A DNA stretch of 64,000 nucleotides from Aspidapion aeneum (Eukaryota > Arthropoda > Insecta > Coleoptera > Brentidae): assembly GCA_963576565.1 (NCBI GenBank), contig OY755039.1:69816886-69880885 (forward strand), in the 5' to 3' direction. The notes beneath the pieces were generated by a model. The model saw only the letters and a list, made by a program, of their open reading frames with translations. It was not told the DNA's origin and ran no database searches. The position numbers were made by a program, and so were the translations under genes. Shown here one piece after another: positions 1 through 11,520 of this stretch. How positions within the stretch are numbered: position 1 is the stretch's first letter; every line of letters begins with the position of its first letter.

Positions 1-3000
1 AAGAGTATAAATATGTATTCAAATATATAGAAAATAAATACTTGAAAAGTTCATTCAATTGTATTGATAAAGGAAGGTATTGAAAAGTATTCAACGGTAT
101 AAATAATGAATTCATAAAAAGTCATTTAAATGGATTGTTTTATAGCGTATTAGTATGTATTCAGATGTATTAAATATGAATCCTTTTATGTTTATTCGGT
201 TGTATTGAGAAAGGAAGGAATTCAAAAGTATTCATTGGTATAAATAATGATTACATAAAAAGGTATTTAATTGGATTGCTTTAAAGAGTATAAATATGTA
301 TTCAAATATATAGAAAATGAATACCTGAAAAGTTCATTCAATTGTATTGATAAAGGAAGGTATTGAAAAGTATTCAACGGGATAAATAATGAATTCAGAA
401 AAAGTCATTTAAATGGATTGTTCTATAGCGTATTAGTATGTATTCAGATGTATTAAAAATGAATCCTTTTATGTTTATTCGGTTGTATTGAGATAAAGGA
501 AGGAATTAAAAAGTATTCATTGGTATAAATAATGATTACATAAAAAGGTCTTTAATTGGATTGTTTTAAAGAGTATAAATATGTATTCAAATACATAGAA
601 AATGAATACTTGAAAAGTGCATTTAATTGTATTGATAAAGGAAGGTATTGAACAGTATTCAACGGGATAAATAATGAATTCATAAAAGGTGATTTAAATG
701 GATTGTTCTATAGCGTATTAGTATGTATTCAAATGTTTTAGAAATGAATCCTATGTTTATTCGGTTGCATTGAGAAAGGAAGGAATTAAAAAGTATTCAT
801 TGATATAAATAATGATTACATAAAAAGGTATTTAATTGGATTGCTTTAAAGAGTATAAATATGTATTCAAATATATAGAAAATGAATACTTGAAAAGTTC
901 ATTCAATTGTATTGATAAAGGAAGGTATTGAAAGGTATTCAACGATATAAATAATGAATTCGTAAAAAGTCATTTAAATGGATTGTTTTATAGCGTAATA
1001 GTATGTATTCAAATGTATTAAAAATGAATCCTTTTATGTTTATTCGGTTGTATTGAGAAAGGAAGGAATTAAAAAGTATTCATTGGTATAAATAATGATT
1101 ACATAAAAAGGTATTTAATTGGATTGCTTTAAAGAGTATAAATATGTATTCAAATATATAGAAAATGAATACTTGAAAAGTTCATTCAATTCTATTGATA
1201 AAGGAAGGTATTGAAAAGTATTCAACGATATAAATAATGAATTCATAAAAAGTCATTTAAATGGATTGTTTTATAGCGTATTAGTATGTATTCAAATGTA
1301 TTAAACATGAATCCTTTTATGTTTATTCGGTTGTATTGAGAAAAGAAGGAATTAAAAAGTATTCATTGGTATAAATAATGATTACATAAAAAGGTCTTTA
1401 ATTGGATTGTTTTAAAGAGTATAAATATGTATTCAAATATATAGAAAATGAATACTTGAAAAGTTCATTCAATTGTATTGATAAAGGAAGGTATTGAAAA
1501 GTATTCAACGGGATAAATAATGAATTCATAAAAAGTCATTTAAATGGATTGTTGTATAGCGTATTAGTATGTATTCAAATGTATTAAAAATGAATCCTTC
1601 TATGTTTTTTTGGTTGCATTGAGAAAGGAAGGAAATAAAAAGTATTCATTGGTATAAATAATGATTACATAAAAATGTATTTATTTGGATTGCTTTAAAG
1701 AGTATAAATATGTATTCAAATATATAGAAAATGAATACTTGAAAAGTTCATTCAATTGTATTGATAAAGGAAGGTATTGAAAAGTATTCAACGATATAAA
1801 TAATGAATTCATAAAAAGTCATTTAAATGGATTGTTTTATAGCGTATTAGTATGTATTCAAATGTATTAAACATGAATCCTTTTATGTTTATTCGGGTGT
1901 ATTGAGAAAGGAAGGAATTAAAAAGTATTCATTAGTATAAATAATGATTACATAAAAAGGTATTTAATTGGATTGCTTTAAAGAGTATAAATATGTATTC
2001 AAATATATAGAAAATGAATACTTGAAAAGTTCATTCAATTGTATTGATAAAGGAAGGTATTGAAAAGTATTCAACGGTATAAATAATGAATTCATAAAAA
2101 GTCATTTACATGGATTATTTTATAGCGTATTAGTATGTATTCAGATGTATTAAAAATGAATCCTTTTATGTTTATTCGGTTGTATTGAGAAAGGAAGGAA
2201 TTAAAAAGTATTCATTGGTATAAATAATGATTACATAAAAAGGTATTTAATTGGATTGCTTTAAAGAGTATAAATATGTATTCAAATATATAGAAAATGA
2301 ATACCTGAAAAGTTCATTCAATTGTATTGATAAAGGAAGGTATTGAAAAGTATTCAACGGTATAAATAATGAATTCATAAAAAGTCATTTAAATGGATTG
2401 TTTTATAGCGTATTAGTATGTATTCAGATGTAATTAAAATGAATCCTTTTATGTTTATTCGGTTGTATTGAGAAAGGAAGGAATTCAAAAGTATTCATTG
2501 GTATAAATAATGATTACATAAAAAGGTATTTAATTGTTTTGCTTTAAAGAGTATAAATATGTATTCAAATACATAGAAAATGAATACTTGAAAAGTGCAT
2601 TTAATTGTATTGATAAAGGAAGGTATTGAAAAGTATTCAACGGGATAAATAATGAATTCATAAAAGGTGATTTAAATGGATTGTTCTATAGCGTATTAGT
2701 ATGTATTCAAATGTATTAGAAATGAATCCTTCTATGTTTATTCGGTTGCATTGAGAAAGGAAGGAATAAAAAAAGTATTCATTGATATAAATAATATAAA
2801 TAATGATTACATAAAAAGGTATTTAATTGGATTGCTTTAAAGAGTATAAAATGTATTCAAATATATAGAAAATGAATACTTGAAAAGTTCATTCAATTGT
2901 ATTGATAAAGGAAGGTATTGAAAAGTATTCAACGGGATAAATAATGAATTCATAAAAAGTCATTTAAATGGATTCTTCTATAGCGTATTAGTATGTATTC

Positions 3001-5397
3001 AAATGTATTAAAAATGAATCCTTCTATGTTTTTTTGGTTGCATTGAGAAAGGAAGGAAATAAAAAGTATTCATTGGTATAAATAATGATTACATAAAAAT
3101 GTATTTAATTGGATTGCTTTAAGAGTATAAATATGTATTCTAATATATAGAAAATGAATACTTGAAAAGTTCATTCAGTTGTATTTATAAAGGAAGGTAT
3201 TAAAAAGTATTCAACGGGATAAATAATGAATTCATAAAAATTCATTTAAATGGATTGTTCTATAGCGTATTAGTATGTATTCAAATGTATTAAAAATGAA
3301 TCCTTCTATGTTTATTCGGTTGTATTGAGAAAGGAAGGAATTAAAAAGTATTCATTGGTATAAATAATGATTACATAAAAAGGTATTTAATTGGATTGTT
3401 TTAAAGAGTATAAATATGTATTCAAATATATAGAAAATGAATACCTGAAAAGTTCATTCAATTGTATTGATAAAGGAAGGTATTGAAAAGTATTCAACGG
3501 TATAAATAATGAATTCATAAAAAGTCATTTAAATGGATTGTTTTATAGCGTATTAGTATGTATTCAGATGTATTAAGAATGAAACCTTTTATGTTTATTC
3601 GGTTGTATTGAGATGAAGGAAGGAATTAAAAATTATTCATTGGTATAAATAATGATTACATAAAAAGGTATTTAATTGGATTGCTTTAAAGAGTATAAAT
3701 ATGTATTCAAATATATAGAAAATGAATACTTGAAAAGTTCATTCAATTGTACTGATAAAGGAAGGTATTGAAAAGTATTCAACGGGATAAATAATGAATT
3801 CATAAAAAGTCATTTAAATGGATTGTTCTATAGCGTATTAGTATGTATTCAAATGTATTAAAAATGAATCCTTCTATGTTTTTTTGGTTGCATTGAGAAA
3901 GGAAGGAAATAAAAAGTATTCATTGGTATAAATAATGATTACATAAAAAGGTATTTAATTGGATTGCTTTAAAGAGTATAAATATGTATTCAAATATATA
4001 GAAAATGAATACTTGAAAAGTTCATTCAATTGTATTGATAAAGGAAGGTATTGAAAGGTATTCAACGATATAAATAATGAATTCGTAAAAAGTCATTTAA
4101 ATGGATTGTTTTATAGCGTATTAGTATGTATTCAAATGTATTAAAAATGAATCCTTCTATGTTTTTTTGGTTGCATTGAGAAAGGAAGGAAATAAAAAGT
4201 ATTCATTGGTATAAATAATGATTACATAAAAATGTATTTAATTGGATTGCTTTAAGAGTATAAATATGTATTCTAATATATAGAAAATGAATACTTGAAA
4301 AGTTCATTCAATTGTATTTATAAAGGAAGGTATTAAAAAGTATTCAACGGGATAAATAATGAATTCATAAAAATTAATTTAAATGGATTGTTCTATAGCG
4401 TATTAGTATGTATTCAAATGTATTAAAAATGAATCCTTCTATGTTTATTCGGTTGTATTGAGAAAGGAAGGAATTAAAAAGTATTCATTGGTATAAATAA
4501 TGATTACATAAAAAGGTATTTAATTGGATTGTTTTAAAGAGTATAAATATGTATTCAAATATATAGAAAATGAATACCTGAAAAGTTCATTCAATTGTAT
4601 TGATAAAGGAAGGTATTGAAAAGTATTCAACGGTATAAATAATGAATTCATAAAAAGTCATTTAAATGGATTGTTTTATAGCGTATTAGTATGTATTCAG
4701 ATGTATTAAGAATGAAACCTTTTATGTTTATTCGGTTGTATTGAGATGAAGGAAGGAATTAAAAATTATTCATTGGTATAAATAATGATTACATAAAAAG
4801 GTATTTAATTGGATTGCTTTAAAGAGTATAAATATGTATTCAAATATATAGAAAATAAATACTTGAAAAGTTCATTCAATTGTATTGATAAAGGAAGGTA
4901 TTGAAAAGTATTCAACGGTATAAATAATGAATTCATAAAAAGTAATTTTAATGGATTGTTTTATAGCGTATTAGTATGTATTCAGATGTATTAAAAATGA
5001 ATCCTTTTATGTTTATTCGGTTGTATTGAGAAAGGAAGGAATTCAAAAGTATTCATTGGTATAAATAATGATTACATAAAAAGGTATTTAATTGGATTGC
5101 TTTAAAGAGTATAAATATGTATTTAAATATATAGAAAATGAATACCTGAAAAGTTCATTCAATTGTATTGATAAAGGAAGGTACTGAAAAGTATTCAACG
5201 GGATAAATAATGAATTCAGAAAAAGTCATTTAAATGGATTGTTCTATAGCGTATTAGTATGTATTCAGATGTATTAAAAATGAATCCTTTTATGTTTATT
5301 CGGTTGTATTGAGATGAAGGAAGGAATTAAAAAGTATTCATTGGTATAAATAATGATTACATAAAAAGGTCTTTAATTGGATTGTTTTAAAGAGTAT
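1..5397. repeat. 283-bp satellite array, block 1 (about 19 units)
   Basis: Head-to-tail copies of one A+T-rich unit. The landmark AAGAGTATAAATATG recurs at 1, 284, 569 and 849, giving spacings of 280-285 bp, with differences from small indels such as AGATAAAGG against AGAAAGG. Each unit has half A (about 140 bp, starting AGTATAAATATGTATTC) and half B (about 143 bp, starting AGCGTATTAGTATGTATTC), which align with each other. Copies differ by scattered substitutions. The array continues off the left edge and is interrupted on the right by a LINE fragment. Short ORFs inside are not conserved between units. No promoter or gene is seen. Confidence 0.97.
3120..5390. repeat. Four-unit (about 1.13 kb) duplication inside satellite block 1
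   Basis: Two rare variants recur at the same offset. A unit lacking one A before GAGTATAAATATG and reading GTATTCTAATATATAG occurs near 3120 and again near 4254. The variant TATTAAGAATGAAACC occurs at 3571 and 4704. Both pairs are about 1133 bp apart, which is four satellite units, so a block was copied in tandem. The outer limits given are approximate. Confidence 0.7.
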
Positions 5398-5398
5398 T

Positions 5399-6832
5399 GT
5401 ATTCAATTTATCTTACAGGCAAGGAGTATATCCATCATCATGGAAGTCTGCCGCAGTTCAACCTATTCCAAAGAAAGAAAAAAAGACAGATCCGTTAAAC
5501 TATAGAACAATTGCTCTACTTCCGGTGATATCAAAAGTAATGGAAAGAGTTGTGAACAATCACCTAACCAAGTACTTGGAAAAGTACAAACTTATCAACG
5601 ACAAGCAATACGGATTTCGAAAATATAGGTCAACTGGCGATTTACTTACATACGTCACTCATTTATGGCAAAAAGCGATTGAGTTACGGGGCGAAACAAG
5701 AACAATTGCCTTAGATGTATCAAAAGCATTTGATAAAGTCTGGCATGAAAATCTGCTCAACAAGCTTAAAGCAATGGGATTGTCGCCGAAACTTTGCACT
5801 TGGTTTGAAAGTTACCTTAAGGATAGATCCATTTATATTGCACTGGATGGCCGGAACTCCAACTCTTACCAAATAAATGCTGGTGTGCCACAGGGAGCAA
5901 TCCTTTCGCCAACACTTTTTCTGATTTACATAAATGACCTCATAGATAAAACAGTAAATCCACTTTATTGCTTTGCAGATGATGGCAATGTAGTCTCCTT
6001 AGTCATACCACCCACTCAGTGTCTATCCGCACGTGAATTCCATCATCTTAGACAAACTCAAATATCGCAGATAAATAACGACCTGGAGATAATAGAGGAC
6101 TGGGGCAACAAAAACCTTGTACAGTTCAACGCGCAGAAAACCCAAGCAGCCCTGTTTTCAAAAAAGACCAGCACCGGTGAGCCAAACATCATGTTATCTG
6201 GAAGTGCTGTCACATTGCAGAGCCAGTTGAACATCTTAGGAGTCACTGCAGAGACCAACATGTCTTGGCACAGTCACGTGGCAGATATAGCTAAAAGGGC
6301 GTCCCAAAAGCTTGGGGTGCTATTTCGTACAAGACATCTGTATACACCAAGCCAACTGCTGACACTCTACAAAGCCCAGATTCGACCAACTATGGAGTAC
6401 TGCTCACATATATGGAGTGCGGCACCCAAACATACCTTATTGCTTTTGAACACCGTGCAAAAACGAGCTATCAAGCTGATCAATGACCCCGCACTTACCC
6501 GTAGTTTGGATAGTCTCGAACATCGAAGAACTGTGGGCGATCTATCTCTCTTCTACAGGTATTATCACGGAAAATGCTCTGAAGAGTTGGCACGCATGAT
6601 CCCCCCGGGAGTAGCACCTACTAGGCGAACACGTCAAACAGACGGTAACCATCAATTTACTGTCAAAATAGAGGCACCAAGAACCTCATTATATCAGAAT
6701 TCATATCTCTGGAGAACAGCATCGCTGTGGAATAAACTCCCTGCGACAGTTTTCCCTGCAGGTTACAACCTGAACCGTTTCAAAACCAACACACACCAAC
6801 ATTTCCGCGCACTGGCCGCTTCTCGAGCGTGA
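5399..6832 (+). CDS. LINE ORF2 fragment: reverse transcriptase, 3' part
   Basis: This is the C-terminal 477 codons of a non-LTR retrotransposon ORF2, open to its TGA. The frame is open from the insertion boundary. The GTG at 5525 is only an internal codon, because coherent RT sequence (NYRTIALLP) lies upstream of it. Visible RT motifs are the FRKYRSTGDLL region, the first catalytic Asp in ALDVSKAFDKVW (about residue 106), GVPQGAILSPTLF (about 162), and the catalytic FADDG (about 193-197). The C-terminal 200 residues match the usual thumb and tail region of jockey/CR1-type insect elements. The protein would use target-primed reverse transcription, but this copy lacks ORF1 and the endonuclease domain and so cannot move by itself. 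The absence of stops suggests a fairly recent insertion. Confidence 0.9.
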   Translation, partial: VFNLSYRQGVYPSSWKSAAVQPIPKKEKKTDPLNYRTIALLPVISKVMERVVNNHLTKYLEKYKLINDKQYGFRKYRSTGDLLTYVTHLWQKAIELRGETRTIALDVSKAFDKVWHENLLNKLKAMGLSPKLCTWFESYLKDRSIYIALDGRNSNSYQINAGVPQGAILSPTLFLIYINDLIDKTVNPLYCFADDGNVVSLVIPPTQCLSAREFHHLRQTQISQINNDLEIIEDWGNKNLVQFNAQKTQAALFSKKTSTGEPNIMLSGSAVTLQSQLNILGVTAETNMSWHSHVADIAKRASQKLGVLFRTRHLYTPSQLLTLYKAQIRPTMEYCSHIWSAAPKHTLLLLNTVQKRAIKLINDPALTRSLDSLEHRRTVGDLSLFYRYYHGKCSEELARMIPPGVAPTRRTRQTDGNHQFTVKIEAPRTSLYQNSYLWRTASLWNKLPATVFPAGYNLNRFKTNTHQHFRALAASRA

Positions 6833-6863
6833 TAGGGACCACCTTGCGAGTGCGCTTAACCGT

Positions 6864-6884
6864 AAAAAAAAATAATAAAAAAAA
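6864..6884 (+). other. A-rich 3' tail of the LINE
   Basis: A run of As interrupted by two Ts, directly before satellite sequence TAAATATG. This is the expected 3' end of a LINE made by target-primed reverse transcription. The exact end is ambiguous because the satellite here is also A-rich. Confidence 0.75.
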
Positions 6885-9800
6885 TAAATATGTATTCAAA
6901 TACATAGAAAATGAATACTTGAAAAAAGCATTTAATTGTATTGATAAAGGAAGGTATTGAAAAGTATTCAACGGGATAAATAATGAATTCATCAAAGGTG
7001 ATTTAAATGGATTGTTCTATAGCGTATTAGTATGTATTCAAATGTATTAGAAATGAATCCTATGTTTATTCGGTTGCATTGAGAAAGGAAGGAATTAAAA
7101 AGTATTCATTGATATAAATAATGATTACATAAAAAGGTATTTAATTGGATTGCTTTAAAGAGTATAAATATGTATTCAAATATATAGAAAATGAATACTT
7201 GAAAAGTTCATTCAATTGTATTGATAAAGGAAGGTATTGAAAGGTATTCAACGATATAAATAATGAATTCGTAAAAAGTCATTTAAATGGATTGTTTTAT
7301 AGCGTATTAGTATGTATTCAAATGTATTAAAAATAAATCCTTTTATGTTTATTCGGTTGTATTGAGAAAGGAAGGAATTAAAAAGTATTCATTGGTATAA
7401 ATAATGATTACATAAAAAGGTATTTAATTGGATTGCTTTAAAGAGTATAAATATGTATTCAAATATATAGAAAATGAATACTTGAAAATTTCATTCAATT
7501 GTATTGATAAAGGAAGGTATTGAAAAGTATTCAACGATATAAATAATGAATTCATAAAAAGTCATTTAAATGGATTGTTATATAGCGTATTAGTATGTAT
7601 TCAAATGTAATAAACATGAATCCTTTTATGTTTATTCGGTTGTATTGAGAAAAGAAGGAATTAAAAAGTATTCATTGGTATAAATAATGATTACATAAAA
7701 AGGTATTTAATTGGATTGCTTTAAAGAGTATAAATATGTATTCAAATATATAGAAAATAAATACTTGAAAAGTTCATTCAATTGTATTGATAAAGGAAGG
7801 TATTAAAAAGTATTCAACGGTATAAATAATGAATTCATAAAAAGTCATTTACATGGATTGTTTTATAGCGTATTAGTATGTATTCAGATGTATTAAAAAT
7901 GAATCCTTTTATGTTTATTCGGTTGTATTGAGAAAGGAAGGAATTAAAAAGTATTCATTGTTATAAATAATGATTACATAAAAAGGTCTTTAATTGGATT
8001 GTTTTAAAGAGTATAAATATGTATTCAAATATATAGAAAATGAATACTTGAAAAGTTCATTCAATTGTAATGATAAAGGAAGGTATTGAAAAGTATTCAA
8101 CGGGAAAAATAATGAATTCATAAAAAGTCATTTAAATGGATTGTTGTATAGCGTATTAGTATGTATTCAAATGTATTAAAAATGAATCCTTCTATGTTTT
8201 TTTGGTTGCTTTGAGAAAGGAAGGAAATAAAAAGTATTCATTGGTATAAATAATGATTCATAAAAAGTCATTACATGGATTGTTTTATAGCGTATTAGTA
8301 TGTATTCAGATGTATTAAAAATGAATCCTTTTATGTTTTTTCGGTTGTGTTGAGAAAGGAAGGAATTAAAAAGTATTCATTGGTATAAATAATGATTACA
8401 TAAAAAGGTATTTAATTGGATTGCATATGTATTCAAATATATAGAAAATGAATACCTGAAAAGTTCATTCAATTGTATTGATAAAGGAAGGTATTGAAAT
8501 GTATTCAACGGAATAAATAATGAATTCAGAAAAAGTCATTTAAATGGATTGTCCTATAGCGTATTAGTATGTATTTAAATGTATTAAAAATGAATCCTTC
8601 TATGTTTATTCGGTTGCATTGAGAAAGGAAGGAATTAAAAAGTATTCATTGGTATAAATAATGATTACATAAAAAGGTATTTAATTGGATTGTTTTAAAG
8701 AGTATAAATATGTATTCAAATATATAGAAAATGAATACCTGAAAAGTTCATTCAATTGTATTGATAAAGGAAGGTATTGAAAAGTATTCAACGGGACAAA
8801 TAATGAATTCAGAAAAAGTCATTTAAATGGATTGTTCTATAGCGTATTAGTATGTATTCAAATGTATTAAAAATGAATCCTTCTATGTTTATTCGGTTGC
8901 ATTGAAAATGGCAGGAATTAAAAAATATTCAATGGTATAAATAATGATAACATAAAAAGGTATTTAATTGGATTGTTTTAAAGAGTATAAATATGTATTC
9001 AAATACATAGAAAATGAATACTTGAAAAGTGCATTTAATTGTATTGATAAAGGAAGGTATTGAAAAGTATTCAACGGGATAAATAATGAATTCATAAAAA
9101 GTGATTTAAATGGATTGTTCTATAGCGTATTAGTATGTATTCAAATGTATTAGAAATTAATCCTTCTATGTTTATTCGGTTGCATTGAGAAAGGAAGGAA
9201 TTAAAAAGTATTCATTGATATAAATAATGACTACATAAAAAGGTATTTAATTGGATTGATTTAAAGAGTATAAATATGTATTCAAATATATAGAAAATGA
9301 ATACTTGAAAAGTTCATTTAATTGTATTGATAAAGGAGGGTATTGAAGAGTATTCAACAGGATAAATAATGAATTCATAAAAATTCATTTAAATGGATTG
9401 TTCTATAGCGTATTAGTATATATTCAAATATATTAAAAATGAATCCTTCTATGTTTATTTGGTTGCATTGAGAAAGGAAGAAAATAAAAAGTATTCATTG
9501 GTATAAATAATGATTACATAAAAATGTATTTAATTGGATTGTTTTAAAGAGTATAGATATGTATTCAAATATATAGAAAATGAATACCTGAAAAGTTTAT
9601 TTAATTGTATTGATAAAGGAAGGTATTGAAAAGTATTCAACGGTATAAATATTGAATTCATAAAAAGTCATTTAAATGGATTGTTTTATAGCGTATTAGT
9701 ATGTATTCAAATGTATTAAAAATGAATCCTTCTATGTTTATTCGGTTGTATTGAGAAAGGAAGGAATTAAAAAGTATTCATTGGTATAAATAATGATTAC

Positions 9801-10379
9801 ATAAAAAGGTATTTAATTGGATTGCTTTAAAGAGTATAAATATGTATTCAAATATATAGAAAATGAATACCTGAAAAGTTCATTCAATCGTATTGATAAA
9901 GGAAGGTATTGAAAAGTATTCAACGGGATAAATAATGAATTCAGAAAAAGTCATTTAAATGGATTGTTCAATAGCGTATTAGTATGTATTCAAATGTATT
10001 AAAAATGAATCCTTCTATGTTTATTCGGTTGCATTGAGAAAGGAAGGAATTAAAAAGTATTCATTGGTATAAATAATGATTACATAAAAAGGTATTTAAT
10101 TGGATTGTTTTAAAGAGTATAAATATGTATTCAAATATATAGAAAATGAATACCTGAAAAGTTCATTCAATTGTATTGATAAAGGAAGGTATTGAAAAGT
10201 ATTCAACGGTATAAATAATAAATTCATCAAAAGTCATTTAAATGGATTGTTTTATAGCGTATTAGTATGTATTCAGATGTATTAAAAATGAATCCTTTTA
10301 TGTTTATTCGGTTGTATTGAGATGAAGGAAGGAATTAAAAAGTATTCATTGGTATAAATAATGATTACATAAAAAGGTC

Positions 10380-11520
10380 TTTAATTGTTTTGCTTTAAAG
10401 AATATAAATATGTATTCAAATACATAGAAAATGAATACTTGAAAAGTCTATGTTTATTCGGTTGTATTGAGAAGGGAAGGAATTAAAAAGTATTCATTAA
10501 TATAAATAATGATTACATAAAACGGTATTTAATTGGATTGCTTTAAAGGGTATAAATATGTATTCAAATATATAGAAAATGAATACTTGAAAAGTTCATT
10601 CAATTGTATTGATAAAGGAAGGTATTGAAAATTATTCAACGGGATAAATAATGAATTCATAAAAAGTCATTTAAATGGATTGTTCTATAGCGTATTAGTA
10701 TGTATTCAAATGTATTAAAAATGAATCCTTGTATGTTTATTCGGTTGTTTTGAGAAAGGAAGGAATTAAAAATTATTTATTGGTATAAATAATCATTACA
10801 AAAAAGGTATTTAATTGGATTGCTTTAAAGAGTATAAATATGTATTCAAATATATAGAAAATGAATACCTGAAAAATTCATTCAATTGTATTGATAAAGG
10901 AAGGTATTGAAAAGTATTCAACGGTATAAATAATGAATTCATAAAAAGTCATTTAAATGGATTGTTTTATAGCGTATTAGTATGTATTCAGATGTAATTA
11001 AAATGAATCCTTTTATGTTTATTCGGTTGCATTGAGAAAGGAAGGAATTAAAAAGTATTCATTGGTATAAATAATGATTACATAAAAAGGTATTTAATTG
11101 GATTGTTTTAAAGAGTATAAATATGTATTCAAATATATAGAAAATGAATACCTGAAAAGTTCATTCAATTGTATTGATAAAGGAAGGTATTGAAAAGTAT
11201 TCAACGGTATAAATAATAAATTCATCAAAAGTCATTTAAATGGATTGTTTTATAGCGTATTAGTATGTATTCAGATGTATTAAAAATGAATCCTTTTATG
11301 TTTATTCGGTTGTATTGAGATGAAGGAAGGAATTAAAAAGTATTCATTGGTATAAATAATGATTACATAAAAAAGTCTTTAATTGTTTTGCTTTAAAGAA
11401 TATAAATATGTATTCAAATACATAGAAAATGAATACTTGAAAAGTCTATGTTTATTCGGTTGTATTGAGAAGGGAAGGAATTAAAAAGTATTCATTAATA
11501 TAAATAATGATTACATAAAA
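10380..11520. repeat. 998-bp duplicated block carrying a shared deleted unit
   Basis: The junction GAAAAGTCTATGTTTATTCGG joins the front of half A directly to the middle of half B, removing well over 100 bp. It occurs at 10442 and again at 11440, exactly 998 bp apart. Both copies also share AATATAAATATG upstream and GAGAAGGGAAGG downstream. One deletion was therefore copied with its neighbours rather than arising twice. Confidence 0.75.

Larger units (their letters stand above)
5398..6884 (+). mobile_element. 5'-truncated non-LTR retrotransposon (jockey/CR1-like LINE)
   Basis: Non-satellite DNA inserted in the array. It carries the end of a LINE ORF2 and a short 3' UTR of about 30 bp, and ends in an A-rich tail (about 6864-6884). 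The endonuclease and the start of the reverse transcriptase are missing, so it is a typical 5'-truncated copy. At the left junction the sequence TGTATTCAA is both part of the element's reading frame and part of the satellite, so the 5' end cannot be placed exactly. The satellite resumes at 6885 in nearly the same phase. No clear target duplication can be separated from the microhomology. Confidence 0.9.

Noticed and set aside
1..5397. CRISPR-like or clustered short repeats
   Set aside because: The repeats are contiguous 283-bp units without spacers, and the window is eukaryotic.
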